Part shown: positions 8,906 through 18,479 of the stretch, piece after piece
Position numbering within the stretch: the stretch's first letter is position 1
Layout of the letters: every line of letters begins with the position of its first letter
Source of the DNA: JASSUD01 sp031963405
Lineage (GTDB): Bacteria; Pseudomonadota; Gammaproteobacteria; Burkholderiales; Burkholderiaceae
Direction of reading: 5' to 3'
Assembly (NCBI GenBank): GCA_031963405.1
Contig: JASSUJ010000001.1
Location: 868,001 to 932,000, forward strand
DNA: 64,000 nucleotides
The notes under the pieces: generated by a model
Database searches by the model: none
Told to the model about the DNA's origin: nothing
Seen by the model: the letters and a program-made list of their open reading frames with translations, nothing else
Made by a program: the position numbers and the translations under genes

Positions 8906-11374
8906 ATGGGTGCTACCAGTACCCGGCCTACCGCCGAGGCATCGAAAAATTCTTGGTTTCACAACCATCAACGTTCTAACGCCCATTTGCTCACTCCTTT
9001 GATCTCAACCATCATTTTTTTGATGGTAATAAGTTTGATCTTTTGGACCTTGCATCAGCGTGAACAGCAAGAGCAGCAAGAAGCCGCATACCGTCATACT
9101 TCTTGGGCACAGCAGCAAATTTTGCTGACCTTAAGGAGCACACAAGAACAATTGTCGGCATTTGCGCAGCATATTGGTGCTGGGCTTTATACGGTCAATA
9201 GCGCCAAGCAAACTGCCACCGAAATCATTCAGGCCTACCCGGCAATCCTTTTTATCAACTGGCTTGATAAAACCAGTCAGCCAAATTGGCAGCGCTCCCC
9301 AAAAGCACTTACTAAAGCACCGCTATTTAAAATGCGCGAGCAAATTGACGGCATGTTACGCATGGCCTTTGATGACGCGCGCTTAAGCAAGCACCAAGTT
9401 TATTCATTGCCGCACCTTAACGGGATTAGCAATGGTTATATCACGCTGCAAACTCCAATTTATCGCAACGGTATTTTTCACGGCACAATCGCCGCGGTGT
9501 ATTCGATTAAACGGCTTTTAACTTATGAATTGCCGTCTGAGCTTACCGCAAATTACAAAATATCAATCATCAACAAACGGAGACACGCTCGCGAAGCTCC
9601 CTCCTACCTGCCACCTTGGCAACACTATCTATTTTATGAGCTGCCTTTGCCTTTGCTAGGCGAAGAAATCACCATTCGCGCTTATGCCTATGCAAGGCCT
9701 GCCTCTCATCTCATCAACAACACACTAGCCTGGCTGGTGATGGGATTGTGCTGCTTCGTCTTGTGGAGTCTCTGGAGTTTATGGAGGTATGGGCGGCAGC
9801 GCCTTGAAGCGCAACAGGCTTTGTATGCCGAAACATCGTTTAGGCGCGCGCTCGAAAATTCGATGCTGATTGGCATGCGCGTGGTCAATATGCAGGCTCG
9901 CATGATTCATGTCAATCATGCTTTTTGCCGCATGGTAGGTTGGAGTGAAAATGAGCTTCTGCGCCAAGTACCGCCGTATCCCTATTGGCCAGATGAAGCA
10001 AACTGCCCCGAAATGCAGCAGTACATGGAACAAACCTTAGAGAAAGGGTTGGTGCCGCCAGAAAAAGGTCTTGAATTTCGCTTATGCCACAAAAATGGCA
10101 CCCTTTTTGACGTATGCGCTTATATATGGCCGTTGATTGACAGTACCGGCCAACAAACTGGCTGGATTAGCGCACTGACCGATATCACTGAATCTAAAAG
10201 CATCAGAGAGGAATTAGCCGCAGCACGCGCTCAGTTTACGACGGTGCTCGAAAGCTTAGACGCGGCCGTTTCCGTGCTTGCCCCCACCAAAACTAAACTG
10301 CTATTTGCTAATCGCTATTACTACCGCTTATTCGGCATGCAGCCCACTGGCCATCTCAAATTAGCCAGCGGCCATGACAATTATCGGCAGTGTTTTAAAG
10401 AGCAGGGACATCCTCATGGATATAGTTCGCTGGCATTAGCCACAGAAGCGGAAGGCGCCACAGGCTCAAGTGAAATTTATATAGAAAGCATGCAAAAATG
10501 GTTTGAAGTGCGTTGCCAAAATATCCAGTGGATAGATGGTCATTTAGTACAAATGCAGATCGCCACGGATATCACAGCGCGTAAACAGGGGCAAGAGGAG
10601 GCTCGACGCCAAGAAGAAAAACTCCAATTCACCAGCCGCTTAGTCACAATGGGCGAAATGGCCTCCTCCCTTGCACATGAATTGAATCAACCATTGGCAG
10701 CTATTCACAATTACTGCTCAGGTACGGCTGCGCTCGTTAAGGCTGGCTCAACGCAAGCCGATAAACTGCTGCCCGTCTTGGAAAAAACTGCGTATCAGGC
10801 AGTGCGCGCGGGCATGATTATTAAGCGCATTCGCGAATTTGTGCAGCGCAGCGAACCCAGACGCCAAGAAGCAAAAATTATGGATATCGTGGCTGATGCG
10901 ATTGGTTTAGCTGAGCTTGAAACGCGCAAGCATAGCATTCGCATCGTGACTGATATATGCGCTTCTCCCCCCACACTTTATGTTGATCCTGTACTTATCG
11001 AGCAAGTACTTATTAATCTTTTAAAAAATGCGGCAGAGGCCATGAGTGGCAGCCCCGATTTTTCGACAGAGAATGTGATACGTCTGGTAATACGCGTCGA
11101 TAGTGACTCGGCTGCTGTTAGTGTGATTGACCAAGGGCCAGGACTTAATCAAGCTGATACAGAAATGATTTTTTCACCTTTTTACAGCACTAAATCTAAT
11201 GGGATGGGCATGGGCTTAAACATCTGCCGCTCTATTATCGAGGCTCACCAGGGCCGACTTTGGGTTGAGAACAACGCTGAAAAAAATGGTCAGGCTCGGG
11301 GCTGCTCCTTCTGTTTTAGCTTGCCGATTGCTGCGTCTGAAGAATTCTCAAGGCTGAATAAAAAGCGTATCTAA
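8906..11374 (+). CDS. membrane PAS sensor histidine kinase, FixL/DctB type
   Basis: Predicted inner-membrane sensor kinase of 822 residues. A first membrane segment lies at about residues 30-50, a periplasmic sensing region follows, and a second membrane segment lies at about 270-292. Two PAS domains (about 305-430 and 435-560) lead to a HisKA domain with the phospho-acceptor His591 in LAHELNQPLAAI. The ATPase domain has the N box LLKNAAEAM and glycine boxes DQGPGL and GMGMGLN. No receiver domain is present, so the response regulator at 11981 is the likely partner. No clear ribosome binding site precedes the ATG. No haem-ligand claim can be made for the PAS domains from this reading. It lies divergent from aceE. 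Confidence 0.9.
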   Translation: MGATSTRPTAEASKNSWFHNHQRSNAHLLTPLISTIIFLMVISLIFWTLHQREQQEQQEAAYRHTSWAQQQILLTLRSTQEQLSAFAQHIGAGLYTVNSAKQTATEIIQAYPAILFINWLDKTSQPNWQRSPKALTKAPLFKMREQIDGMLRMAFDDARLSKHQVYSLPHLNGISNGYITLQTPIYRNGIFHGTIAAVYSIKRLLTYELPSELTANYKISIINKRRHAREAPSYLPPWQHYLFYELPLPLLGEEITIRAYAYARPASHLINNTLAWLVMGLCCFVLWSLWSLWRYGRQRLEAQQALYAETSFRRALENSMLIGMRVVNMQARMIHVNHAFCRMVGWSENELLRQVPPYPYWPDEANCPEMQQYMEQTLEKGLVPPEKGLEFRLCHKNGTLFDVCAYIWPLIDSTGQQTGWISALTDITESKSIREELAAARAQFTTVLESLDAAVSVLAPTKTKLLFANRYYYRLFGMQPTGHLKLASGHDNYRQCFKEQGHPHGYSSLALATEAEGATGSSEIYIESMQKWFEVRCQNIQWIDGHLVQMQIATDITARKQGQEEARRQEEKLQFTSRLVTMGEMASSLAHELNQPLAAIHNYCSGTAALVKAGSTQADKLLPVLEKTAYQAVRAGMIIKRIREFVQRSEPRRQEAKIMDIVADAIGLAELETRKHSIRIVTDICASPPTLYVDPVLIEQVLINLLKNAAEAMSGSPDFSTENVIRLVIRVDSDSAAVSVIDQGPGLNQADTEMIFSPFYSTKSNGMGMGLNICRSIIEAHQGRLWVENNAEKNGQARGCSFCFSLPIAASEEFSRLNKKRI

Positions 11375-11493
11375 CTCGCTGGGCGTTAACTAGCGCTGAT
11401 CTAGCCCCTGTTCAAAGTTTCAAAAACAAAGGGGTAAGCATGTTGGCGTTCCTCCGCCACCTCAACCTACCATTTTTTGGCATTTTTCGTAGC

Positions 11494-11529
11494 TTGGGGC
11501 GACGAATTGAATTGAATACGGAACCCCAA
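11494..11529 (+). repeat. TTGGGG-type short palindromic repeat, copy 1
   Basis: CTTGGGG...CGAATTGAATTGAATACGG...ACCCCAA: short complementary ends around a conserved AT-rich centre. Near-identical copies occur at 25320 and 33599, and a diverged inverted copy at 23701. Confidence 0.7.
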
Positions 11530-11671
11530 CACAACTCACCCGTCATGCAGACCTAAGCACCCCGATCAGACAAAAAAGAAGGCAATTTGCTTATAAGAAG
11601 CTTCTCTTATCGCAAGCCTTGCAATATTTCAGTCATTTATCCATAGCTTTATCCCCCCCGACTCATATATA

Positions 11672-11714
11672 AGGAGGTTTCTTATTAAGAAACCTCCTAC
11701 TATCTTATTTTTTA
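11672..11714 (+). terminator. rho-independent terminator after the sensor kinase
   Basis: Perfect hairpin 11672-11698 (arm AGGAGGTTTCTT and its complement around a few bases), then a run rich in T (TTATTTTTT). It is about 300 bases past the kinase stop, so it separates the kinase transcript from the response regulator. Confidence 0.75.
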
Positions 11715-11980
11715 AAATCTCATCAATACCTAACTCTTGTTGGACTATCTCGTTTTACGTTTATTACAGTCGTGTGTATCGTCATGTTTATTGCCTAACA
11801 CTGCTTGTTTACGTCAATCTTGGCCAACTATCGCTCGGGAATAACAAGAAAGGTACTGCTTTGCCCCAAGCTTTAGTCATAAAAATGCCTAAAAGACGAG
11901 AGACTTGAACTCTACTTAGCACGGTATTTCATAGCCTACCGAGTTTTATCAGCCGCTTCGAAGGAGCTATTCGAAAATTT

Positions 11981-12598
11981 ATGGAAAGCACAGCCATCTT
12001 CACTGAAACTATCTTCGTCGTTGACGACAATGAGGCAGTTCGGGATTCCTTGCACTGGCTACTTGAAGCCCACCAATATCAGGTGCGCTGTTTTGCTAGC
12101 GCCGAAGCGTTTTTAGCGGCTTACGAACCCATACAGGTGGGCTGCCTAATTCTTGACGTTAGGATGGGTGGTATGAGCGGGCTGGAATTACAGGAAAGAT
12201 TAATCACCAATGGCTCATGGTTGCCTACCATCTTTATTACGGGGCACGGCGATGTTCCAATGGCTGTCTCCACCATGAAAAAAGGCGCTACGGATTTTAT
12301 TGAAAAGCCCTTTGATGCAACCAAGCTACTTGAACTGATTGAACGCACTTTAGAAAAAGCACGCACTAAGTCCAATGCCGCCCAGCAGCAACTTGCTACC
12401 GACAAACGCTTAAGCAAACTCACCAATCGCGAACAACAAGTATTGGAACGAGTGATGGCCGGACGGCTGAATAAACAAATTGCGGATGATCTTAGTATCA
12501 GCATCAAAACCGTTGAAGCCCACCGGGCCAATATGATGGAGAAATTAAACGTCAACACAGTCGCAGATTTACTGCGGCTTGTACTTTCTAAAAGATAG
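11981..12598 (+). CDS. two-component response regulator, FixJ/NarL type
   Basis: A 205-residue regulator. The receiver domain (about 1-125) has the acidic pair D15/D16, phospho-acceptor D59 in CLILDVRMGG, the conserved Thr in FITGHGD and Lys in IEKPF. A LuxR-type helix-turn-helix follows at about 142-200 (LTNREQQVLERV ... IKTVEAHRANMMEKL), so it binds DNA. The ATG follows GAAGGAGCT at a rather long spacing. Presumed partner of the kinase at 8906, from which it is separated by a gap with a terminator. Targets cannot be read from the sequence; the divergent PDH operon is a candidate. Confidence 0.92.
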   Translation: MESTAIFTETIFVVDDNEAVRDSLHWLLEAHQYQVRCFASAEAFLAAYEPIQVGCLILDVRMGGMSGLELQERLITNGSWLPTIFITGHGDVPMAVSTMKKGATDFIEKPFDATKLLELIERTLEKARTKSNAAQQQLATDKRLSKLTNREQQVLERVMAGRLNKQIADDLSISIKTVEAHRANMMEKLNVNTVADLLRLVLSKR

Positions 12599-12602
12599 TT
12601 TT

Positions 12603-12626
12603 GTTTAAGCGGTTAAACGCTTAAAC
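12603..12626 (+). terminator. weak hairpin after the response regulator
   Basis: GTTTAAGCG and CGCTTAAAC pair around a 6-base loop 4 bases past the stop codon; the following run is AT-rich rather than pure T. Possible terminator. Confidence 0.5.
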
Positions 12627-13034
12627 ATTTAAATAGATACAAAATTTCTTACCGGACTCGCTCTACTTGGATAAAGCGCTAAAGATTGCAGCTAAGTGGT
12701 CAACCGGAAGAAATTTGTTTGAGTAACAAAAATCGTGAGTATTGACATACCCTTCTATAACGACCTTTAACCTCATTTTCTCAATCAATGTCTAGATTTG
12801 GGAAAATTAGTGCTTATCGTCTTGCCCCAAGCAATGCGTCAACACACTTGGTCCAATGCTATCCCCAGGCATTACTCCTTTTTCTGCCATCGCTGTATTG
12901 ACTTCATCAATCGATGGCAGATTTTTGCAGGGCATGCTTTAACCACAAAAATTTAATTAAATAAGTACGTTAATTTAGAAGGCAAAAGGGAGAGTCGTCT
13001 CTCACATCATCTGCGATTTGCCGCATAAGCAAGC
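12627..13034. other. intergenic stretch with one hairpin
   Basis: About 400 bases without a gene. CTGCCATCG (12884-12892) and CGATGGCAG (12912-12920) form a hairpin followed by ATTTTTG; the flanking TTTTTCTGCC suggests it could stop transcription, but no gene feeds into it directly. Otherwise nothing recognised. Confidence 0.4.
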
Positions 13035-13063
13035 TGCCTTTGCGCGAGCAGCGCACGTATAAT
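13035..13063 (+). promoter_or_regulatory. candidate sigma-70 promoter of folD
   Basis: A perfect TATAAT at 13058-13063 lies about 40 bases before the folD ATG; the -35 region near 13034-13040 (CTGCCT) is weak. It would give a leader of about 33 bases. Confidence 0.5.
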
Positions 13064-13102
13064 GCTTAGGTTTAAGTCATTTATTCACTCTACCGCTCAG
13101 CC

Positions 13103-13981
13103 ATGACTGCTCAACTAATCAACGGCCACGCTCTTTCCAAAACGCTACGTACTGAGGTTGCAACGCGCGCCGCAGCTCTCGCCGAACACGCTTACCGGCC
13201 TGGACTGGCTGTCATCCTGGTTGGAGATAATCCTGCTAGCGAAGTGTATGTGAGCAATAAAACGCGTGCTTGCGAAGAGCACGGTTTGCATTCCCTATGC
13301 GAGCGTTATCCGGCCACGCTCAGCGCAGCGGAATTGCTTGCTAGCATTGCTAAACTTAATCAAGATCCCGCCATTCACGGCATTCTGGTGCAATTACCAT
13401 TACCAGCTCATATTGATAGCCATAAGGTCATCGCCGCTATCTCGCCTGATAAAGATGTAGACGGCTTTCATATGGCCAATGCAGGCGCGCTACTCACTGG
13501 GCAGCCTTGCTTTAAGCCCTGCACGCCCTATGGCGTTATGAAAATGCTAGAAGCGCACTCGATTAAGCTCGCGGGCGCGCATGCTGTGGTGATTGGCCGC
13601 TCAAATATCGTTGGCAAGCCGATGGGGCTGCTTTTACTCGAAGCAGATGCCACGGTGACCCTGTGCCATAGCAAGACGCCGGCGTTGGCGACCTATACCC
13701 GCATGGCGGATATCATCGTGGTTGCAACCGGCCGCCGCAATACGTTAACCGCTGAGATGGTTAAGCCAGGTGCAGCGGTGATTGATGTGGGCATGAATCG
13801 CGATGAACATGGCAAGTTGTGTGGTGACGTTGATTTTGAAGGGGTAAAGCAGGTGGCTGGTTACTTAACACCCGTGCCAGGCGGGGTAGGGCCGATGACC
13901 ATTACTATGTTGCTAGTCAACACAGTAGAGGCCGCTGAACGAGCCTATCAACAATCTATAACAAAGCGTAGCGCAGCGTAG
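13103..13981 (+). CDS. folD: methylenetetrahydrofolate dehydrogenase / cyclohydrolase
   Basis: Bifunctional cytoplasmic enzyme that interconverts 5,10-methylene- and 10-formyl-tetrahydrofolate with NADP. Catalytic Lys53 sits in YVSNKTRA. Also present are the QLPLP loop, PDKDVDG, the NADP-binding GRSNIVGKPM and the C-terminal signature PVPGGVGPMT. At 292 residues it has standard length. A TATAAT box lies about 40 bases upstream. It sits between the response regulator and prlC, as in Burkholderia. Confidence 0.97.
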   Translation: MTAQLINGHALSKTLRTEVATRAAALAEHAYRPGLAVILVGDNPASEVYVSNKTRACEEHGLHSLCERYPATLSAAELLASIAKLNQDPAIHGILVQLPLPAHIDSHKVIAAISPDKDVDGFHMANAGALLTGQPCFKPCTPYGVMKMLEAHSIKLAGAHAVVIGRSNIVGKPMGLLLLEADATVTLCHSKTPALATYTRMADIIVVATGRRNTLTAEMVKPGAAVIDVGMNRDEHGKLCGDVDFEGVKQVAGYLTPVPGGVGPMTITMLLVNTVEAAERAYQQSITKRSAA

Positions 13982-14091
13982 TAAGCAAAACCCGCATTGA
14001 GCGCAGTCAAACCCTCTTGTGCAATATGCTTCCCAGCGCTGCCTTTATTTACGCTGACCTCTGACCTTTGAATTTCGTACTTAGGAACCTC

Positions 14092-16188
14092 ATGAAAGCT
14101 AACAATCCCTTACTTGATTTTTCTAATTTGCCACGCTTTACGGAAATCCGAGCAGAACATATCACCCCTGCCCTCGATTTATTGCTCACCCACGCGCAAG
14201 AGGCGCTTACACAGGTGAGCACCGATGCTGCGCCAGCATGCTGGGAAAACACTGTCGAGCCGCTAGAGGCAGCCACTGAACCTTTAGCACGCGCCTGGGG
14301 CATTGTTTACCATCTAAAAGCCGTGGTTGATAAGCCTGAGCTGCGCGCCGCCTATGGTGAGAACCTGCCGCGTGTTACCGAATTCTGGTCGAGTCTTGGG
14401 CAGAACCTCGCCCTTTATCAAAAATATCAGGCTATCGCTAAAAGCGATGCCTATCAGCAACTCTCTACCGCGCGTAAAAAAGTCCTTGACGACGCGCTGC
14501 GCGATTTTCGCTTATCTGGCGCTGAACTTGAGGAAGCGCAAAAGCCTGCTTTCGCTCAACTGCAAGAACGCTCGGCAAACCTTGCCAAAACTTTCTCTGA
14601 CCATGTGCTCGACGCCACCAATGCTTATTCAATCTTCATTGACAATCCTGCCGAACTCGCGGGCCTGCCTGAAGATGAGCAAACAGCCGCACGCACAGCA
14701 GCGCAAACTGACGGTAAAGATGGCTGGAAATTTACGTTGCACTTCCCTTCTTACTTCCCCGTTTTGCAATACGCCGAGCATCGGCCATTACGCGAAGCCA
14801 TGTACCGCGCTTATACGGCCCGCGCTTCTGAACTTAGGCCTGACTATGCGCAAGGCAAATTAGAGTGGAATAACACCGAGATCATGCTTGAGCAGCTTGC
14901 GCTACGTAAAAGCGAAGCGCAGATGCTTGGCTATCGCAATTTCGCCGAGATTTCGCTCGCCTCTAAAATGGCCGAGTCACCCGACCAAGTTATCCGCTTT
15001 TTAGAAGACCTTGAGCAACGCGCGCGTCCCTATGCCGAGCAAGAGTGGCAAGTACTAAAAGAATTCGCCGCACACGAGCTTAACCTGCCTGAACTCGCGC
15101 CCTGGGACTTCGCCTTTGCTTCAGAAAAATTGCGCCAAACACGCTACGCATTTTCTGAAAATGAGGTTAAGCAATATTTTCCAGAAAGCAGCGTCTTACC
15201 GGGTCTTTTCAAGATAACGGAAGCACTCTTTAAAGTTAGCATCCAGCCAGCTGAAGCGCAGGTATGGCACCCAGATGTACGTTTTTTTCATATCTATGAT
15301 GCCAACAAGCAGCTCATTGCGCAGTTTTATCTTGACCTATACGCCCGTGAAGGCAAGCGCGGCGGCGCCTGGATGGATGATGCCCGCACCCGCTGGCGTC
15401 GTGCTAATGGCGCACTACAAACCCCAGTGGTGTATTTAACCTGCAACTTCTCAACGCCTGTAGGCGACAAACCCGCCTGCTTCTCGCATGACGAAGTGAT
15501 GACGCTATTTCATGAATTTGGGCATGGACTGCACCATATGCTTACCCGCGTCGATGAAATTGCGGTCTCTGGCACCAATGGCGTCGAATGGGATGCGGTT
15601 GAGCTGCCTTCGCAGTTCATGGAGAATTTCTGCTGGGAATGGGAAGTGTTAACTAGCCTAAACGCGCACGTTGATACGGGTGAACCGCTACCACGCACTC
15701 TCTTTGACAAAATGTTAGCCGCTAAAAATTTTCACAACGGCTTAGCTACGCTGCGGCAAATCGTCTTTTCAATGTTTGATATGCGTTTGCATACTGACTT
15801 CACATCAGCAGGCAAAACCAGCATTAGCGACTTAGCTCAAGAAATTAACGCACGCTATCACGTCATTCCTCAAGCTGATTTCTCACGCTGGCCCAATACC
15901 TTCAGTCACATCTTTGCAGGCGGCTATGCAGCTGGCTACTACAGCTACAAATGGGCCGAAGTACTGTCAGCCGATGCCTACGCAGCCTTTGAAGAAGCTG
16001 CTCAACAGCACGGTAGCGTACTCAATGCAGAAGTGGGTAAACGCTACCTTAGCGAAATTCTGGAAGTTGGCGGTAGTCGCAAGGCCCTCGCTTCATTTCA
16101 AGCCTTCCGCGGCCGTGAGCCAAGCATTGACGCGTTACTGCGGCATCAGGGGATGAGTGATGAGCCGTTGTCTACTACTATTAATTAA
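14092..16188 (+). CDS. prlC: oligopeptidase A (M3 zinc metallopeptidase)
   Basis: Cytoplasmic thimet-type peptidase that degrades short peptides, including released signal peptides. The zinc site HEFGH is at about 474-478, with the downstream Glu in the conserved ELPSQFMENF stretch; the family signature runs on to the C-terminal FAGGYAAGYYSYKWAE segment. I choose the ATG at 14092, preceded at good spacing by AGGA, over an upstream TTG at 14068. Its 698 residues are normal. It follows folD by 110 bases and may share its transcript; a terminator follows at 16231. Confidence 0.95.
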   Translation: MKANNPLLDFSNLPRFTEIRAEHITPALDLLLTHAQEALTQVSTDAAPACWENTVEPLEAATEPLARAWGIVYHLKAVVDKPELRAAYGENLPRVTEFWSSLGQNLALYQKYQAIAKSDAYQQLSTARKKVLDDALRDFRLSGAELEEAQKPAFAQLQERSANLAKTFSDHVLDATNAYSIFIDNPAELAGLPEDEQTAARTAAQTDGKDGWKFTLHFPSYFPVLQYAEHRPLREAMYRAYTARASELRPDYAQGKLEWNNTEIMLEQLALRKSEAQMLGYRNFAEISLASKMAESPDQVIRFLEDLEQRARPYAEQEWQVLKEFAAHELNLPELAPWDFAFASEKLRQTRYAFSENEVKQYFPESSVLPGLFKITEALFKVSIQPAEAQVWHPDVRFFHIYDANKQLIAQFYLDLYAREGKRGGAWMDDARTRWRRANGALQTPVVYLTCNFSTPVGDKPACFSHDEVMTLFHEFGHGLHHMLTRVDEIAVSGTNGVEWDAVELPSQFMENFCWEWEVLTSLNAHVDTGEPLPRTLFDKMLAAKNFHNGLATLRQIVFSMFDMRLHTDFTSAGKTSISDLAQEINARYHVIPQADFSRWPNTFSHIFAGGYAAGYYSYKWAEVLSADAYAAFEEAAQQHGSVLNAEVGKRYLSEILEVGGSRKALASFQAFRGREPSIDALLRHQGMSDEPLSTTIN

Positions 16189-16230
16189 CTAAGCGAAAAA
16201 CTTAAGAAGATATGTTGATGTAGAGCAGCT

Positions 16231-16263
16231 AAAAAGGGAGATTTATATCTTCCTTTTTTTTTA
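16231..16263 (+). terminator. rho-independent terminator of prlC
   Basis: AAAAAGGGAGAT (16231-16242) pairs with ATCTTCCTTTTT (from 16247) with a single mismatch and runs into ten or so T residues. Confidence 0.8.
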
Positions 16264-16565
16264 AAAGAAAGAGCTGTGCTAAAGAGGCCAGCGCAGATTT
16301 TTATAAATAAGAAAAACTGGAATAGATTTTGGTAACTACGAAGTTTTTGTTCATTACTAAACAGAAGTAAAGATAATCGACAAATACAGCTTATGCGATT
16401 TCAAAGAAGGACGGGCAGTTAAATACCTCGTATCCTCCGCTACTTACTCCTTTACAAGAGGCATTTTCACGGAGAATATCTTTGCCACCTTTACTTTAGT
16501 GCCCCACCATCAATCAGCTAAGCCTGCCTGCATCCATCTCGCCAAAGCTAACGCTTTTAACTAAT

Positions 16566-16646
16566 AGAAGTAAAAAAATAGACCCCGCACAGTTATAGTC
16601 TGTAGAGAAGGTCGATTTGAGCTGGTCCAGTTTTTACTTTTTTACC
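16566..16646. repeat. possible mini insertion element or IS-end remnant
   Basis: AGTAAAAAAATAGACC near 16568 is roughly repeated in inverse near 16621-16645 (GGTCCAGTTTTTACTTTTTT). The ends could be terminal repeats of a very short remnant, or an A/T-rich hairpin ending the gene at 16664 on the minus strand. No second copy seen here. Confidence 0.3.
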
Positions 16647-16663
16647 GGAGATGGCTAAAGCAC

Positions 16664-17308
16664 TTATACAGTAGGAATAAAGGTAGACACTGGCTTATCG
16701 ACTGTATTTGTATTACGCAATAATGCAAATCGTGGCTTTATTGCATCAAGAGCTAAGCTTATTGGTTCCGCATTACCATTTTTTGTAGCTAGATTTTTAG
16801 CTAAATCAATACGCGTTAAAAGAGCAGTTATTAGCTTGTTATCATCATCATATTGCTGATATAGCGCTGACAAGACTGCTCTTAGTGTTTTTACTTCTGA
16901 TTCAAGAGAAAAAGAACGATTTTGTGCTTCTAAATTTGATGATGCGCCTTCGACATGCTTGAGACTCTCAGTCATTCGAATATTGGATCCGATATCGTTT
17001 AGCCTATCATTCTTTAATGTTTTAAGTGCGTTCTCTACTGCGTCCAGAGCTAATCTCATTGCTTCCTCATCGAGGCTCTTTTTAGCTAAATCGATCTCAT
17101 TTAAAGTCTTATTTATTAGCTCGTCATCGCCTTTCTGTTGAGCAAGTGCTCCCAGCGCAGTTAATTTCAAAATTTTTACTTCTGCATTTATAGCATCAAT
17201 TTCATCTTGTATAGTTTGCTTGTCTCGCATCTCTAAATTTGATGTGCTTCCCACGTACTTAGCGCTCGCAGACGTTCTAGGGTTGGCTCCGATATTAGCG
17301 GAATTCAT
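16664..17308 (-). CDS. uncharacterised helical protein with an internal duplication
   Basis: I do not recognise this family. The protein (214 residues from the ATG at 17308, preceded by GGAGTATGT) has a polar Ser/Asn-rich start. Two copies of a unit of about 80 residues follow, each beginning SNLE and sharing the pattern EVK-L ... DD-LI---L--IDLAK ... LALDAI ... L-N. Both units are predicted helical; there is no signal peptide or membrane segment. It follows the membrane/coiled-coil gene at 17340 by 31 bases, and that protein contains a related sequence (KKLIDNALTDI), so the two look like relatives in one transcript. It is more AT-rich than the housekeeping genes. A secreted effector or a structural protein are both possible; neither is shown. 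Confidence 0.7.
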   Translation of the reverse strand: MNSANIGANPRTSASAKYVGSTSNLEMRDKQTIQDEIDAINAEVKILKLTALGALAQQKGDDELINKTLNEIDLAKKSLDEEAMRLALDAVENALKTLKNDRLNDIGSNIRMTESLKHVEGASSNLEAQNRSFSLESEVKTLRAVLSALYQQYDDDNKLITALLTRIDLAKNLATKNGNAEPISLALDAIKPRFALLRNTNTVDKPVSTFIPTV

Positions 17309-17339
17309 ACATACTCCAAATCTTTGATACCTAAAATTT

Positions 17340-18479
17340 TTAGGCGGCAATTAAAATAGCAGGGATTTTTTCTTCCAAACTTTGAGAGAGCTTCCTCTCT
17401 ATAAAAATTCTCTCTAATTTGATAGTTAGCGCATTATCTATCAACTCTCTCTCTATGCTGCTATTTTCTTCATTAACCGCTTCTGTCTCTGCTTGCAAAA
17501 GCTCTGCCCTAGACCCTTCACCCGAATTTCTTTTTACTAAAATTGATAAGATTTGTGCTATATCTGAAAGATCATTTTTCAATGATAAGACATTGTTTTC
17601 CAATGCTATCTTATCCGCCTTAACAGTTTCGAGCTCTTCTTGAAGAGCCTTGATTTGCTTCTCTTTTTCTCTATCTGCTACTTGAATAGCATCAAATACA
17701 TTTTCGTTTTTATTCCGTTCTTGCTGGTCAATCTTCAGCTTAATCGATGTCGAATTCGTACTAATATTAGAAAGTAAAGTTTTAGAAGGTTCGAAAATTC
17801 TAGCTTTATATTCTCTTAGCTCATCATCAAGGCGATATTTCAATCCAATAAATCCTGCCAAGACACCCGCTACTTTAAACCATACGAATAACGTACTGGC
17901 TGAGGGGAGCGCTGTCAGGATTATTGGGATTATGACTATCACTACTACGGCGGCGAGAATGTTCAATATAGCTCTTCTTGCCCAACTAGAAGGCGGCGCT
18001 TCATAACACTGTGCTGCTAACGCTAGGCTTTTATTCAGAACAGCACCATATTTTTCCAAAGCAGTTGAACATTTAGGCCTATCTTTTTCATCTGCCGGGA
18101 ACAGATCATCTGGCTTAGCTAAAAGCTCATCCATACTATCTACTAAAGAAAATACATCCTTTCGTATAAAACGAATTAATTCTATTGCAAGATTGTTAGC
18201 ATTCGTTATATCCGTTAGCGCATTATCAATTAGTTTTTTATCACGCAAGTCTTCGGATATTTTTTCTAGAAGGCCTCTAGCCTCATCACTCTTTGCAAAG
18301 GCCGCCTTGATAAGAAGCGCCCCTTCCAACTCTGAAAGCGCCTTTTTTAGACCTTCTGGCGTTGTATTATTGACAGAATCTGTGCTTATATTATAAGCAG
18401 ACTCTATGGCTGCATCATCAGCAGAGTTAAAGATAGGCAACGAACTAGGGATTAGGCTCGAAAGATTAATACCGTACAT
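17340..18479 (-). CDS. uncharacterised protein with membrane hairpin and coiled coil
   Basis: Unknown family, 379 residues. Residues 45-110 are helical and include KSDEARGLLEKISEDLRDKK and DNALTDI, which resemble the repeat unit of the downstream gene. Two adjacent hydrophobic segments at about 170-190 and 195-213 could span or insert in a membrane, and residues 240-320 form a likely coiled coil rich in Glu, Lys and Leu. AAGGTTGATT precedes the ATG. AT-rich compared with neighbours. A polar N-terminus, a central hydrophobic pair and a C-terminal coiled coil are also seen in the 416-residue protein at 21277, suggesting a shared design. Confidence 0.75.
   Translation of the reverse strand: MYGINLSSLIPSSLPIFNSADDAAIESAYNISTDSVNNTTPEGLKKALSELEGALLIKAAFAKSDEARGLLEKISEDLRDKKLIDNALTDITNANNLAIELIRFIRKDVFSLVDSMDELLAKPDDLFPADEKDRPKCSTALEKYGAVLNKSLALAAQCYEAPPSSWARRAILNILAAVVVIVIIPIILTALPSASTLFVWFKVAGVLAGFIGLKYRLDDELREYKARIFEPSKTLLSNISTNSTSIKLKIDQQERNKNENVFDAIQVADREKEKQIKALQEELETVKADKIALENNVLSLKNDLSDIAQILSILVKRNSGEGSRAELLQAETEAVNEENSSIERELIDNALTIKLERIFIERKLSQSLEEKIPAILIAA

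Larger units (their letters stand above)
11375..11980 (+). other. 606-base gap between sensor kinase and response regulator
   Basis: Contains a TTGGGG...CCCCAA repeat, a strong terminator, then about 260 bases that must hold the response-regulator promoter. No gene is seen. Confidence 0.5.

Noticed and set aside
12884..12930. Hairpin CTGCCATCG/CGATGGCAG as a riboswitch upstream of folD
   Set aside because: It is a simple hairpin more than 100 bases before the candidate folD promoter and has no conserved riboswitch features that I can see.
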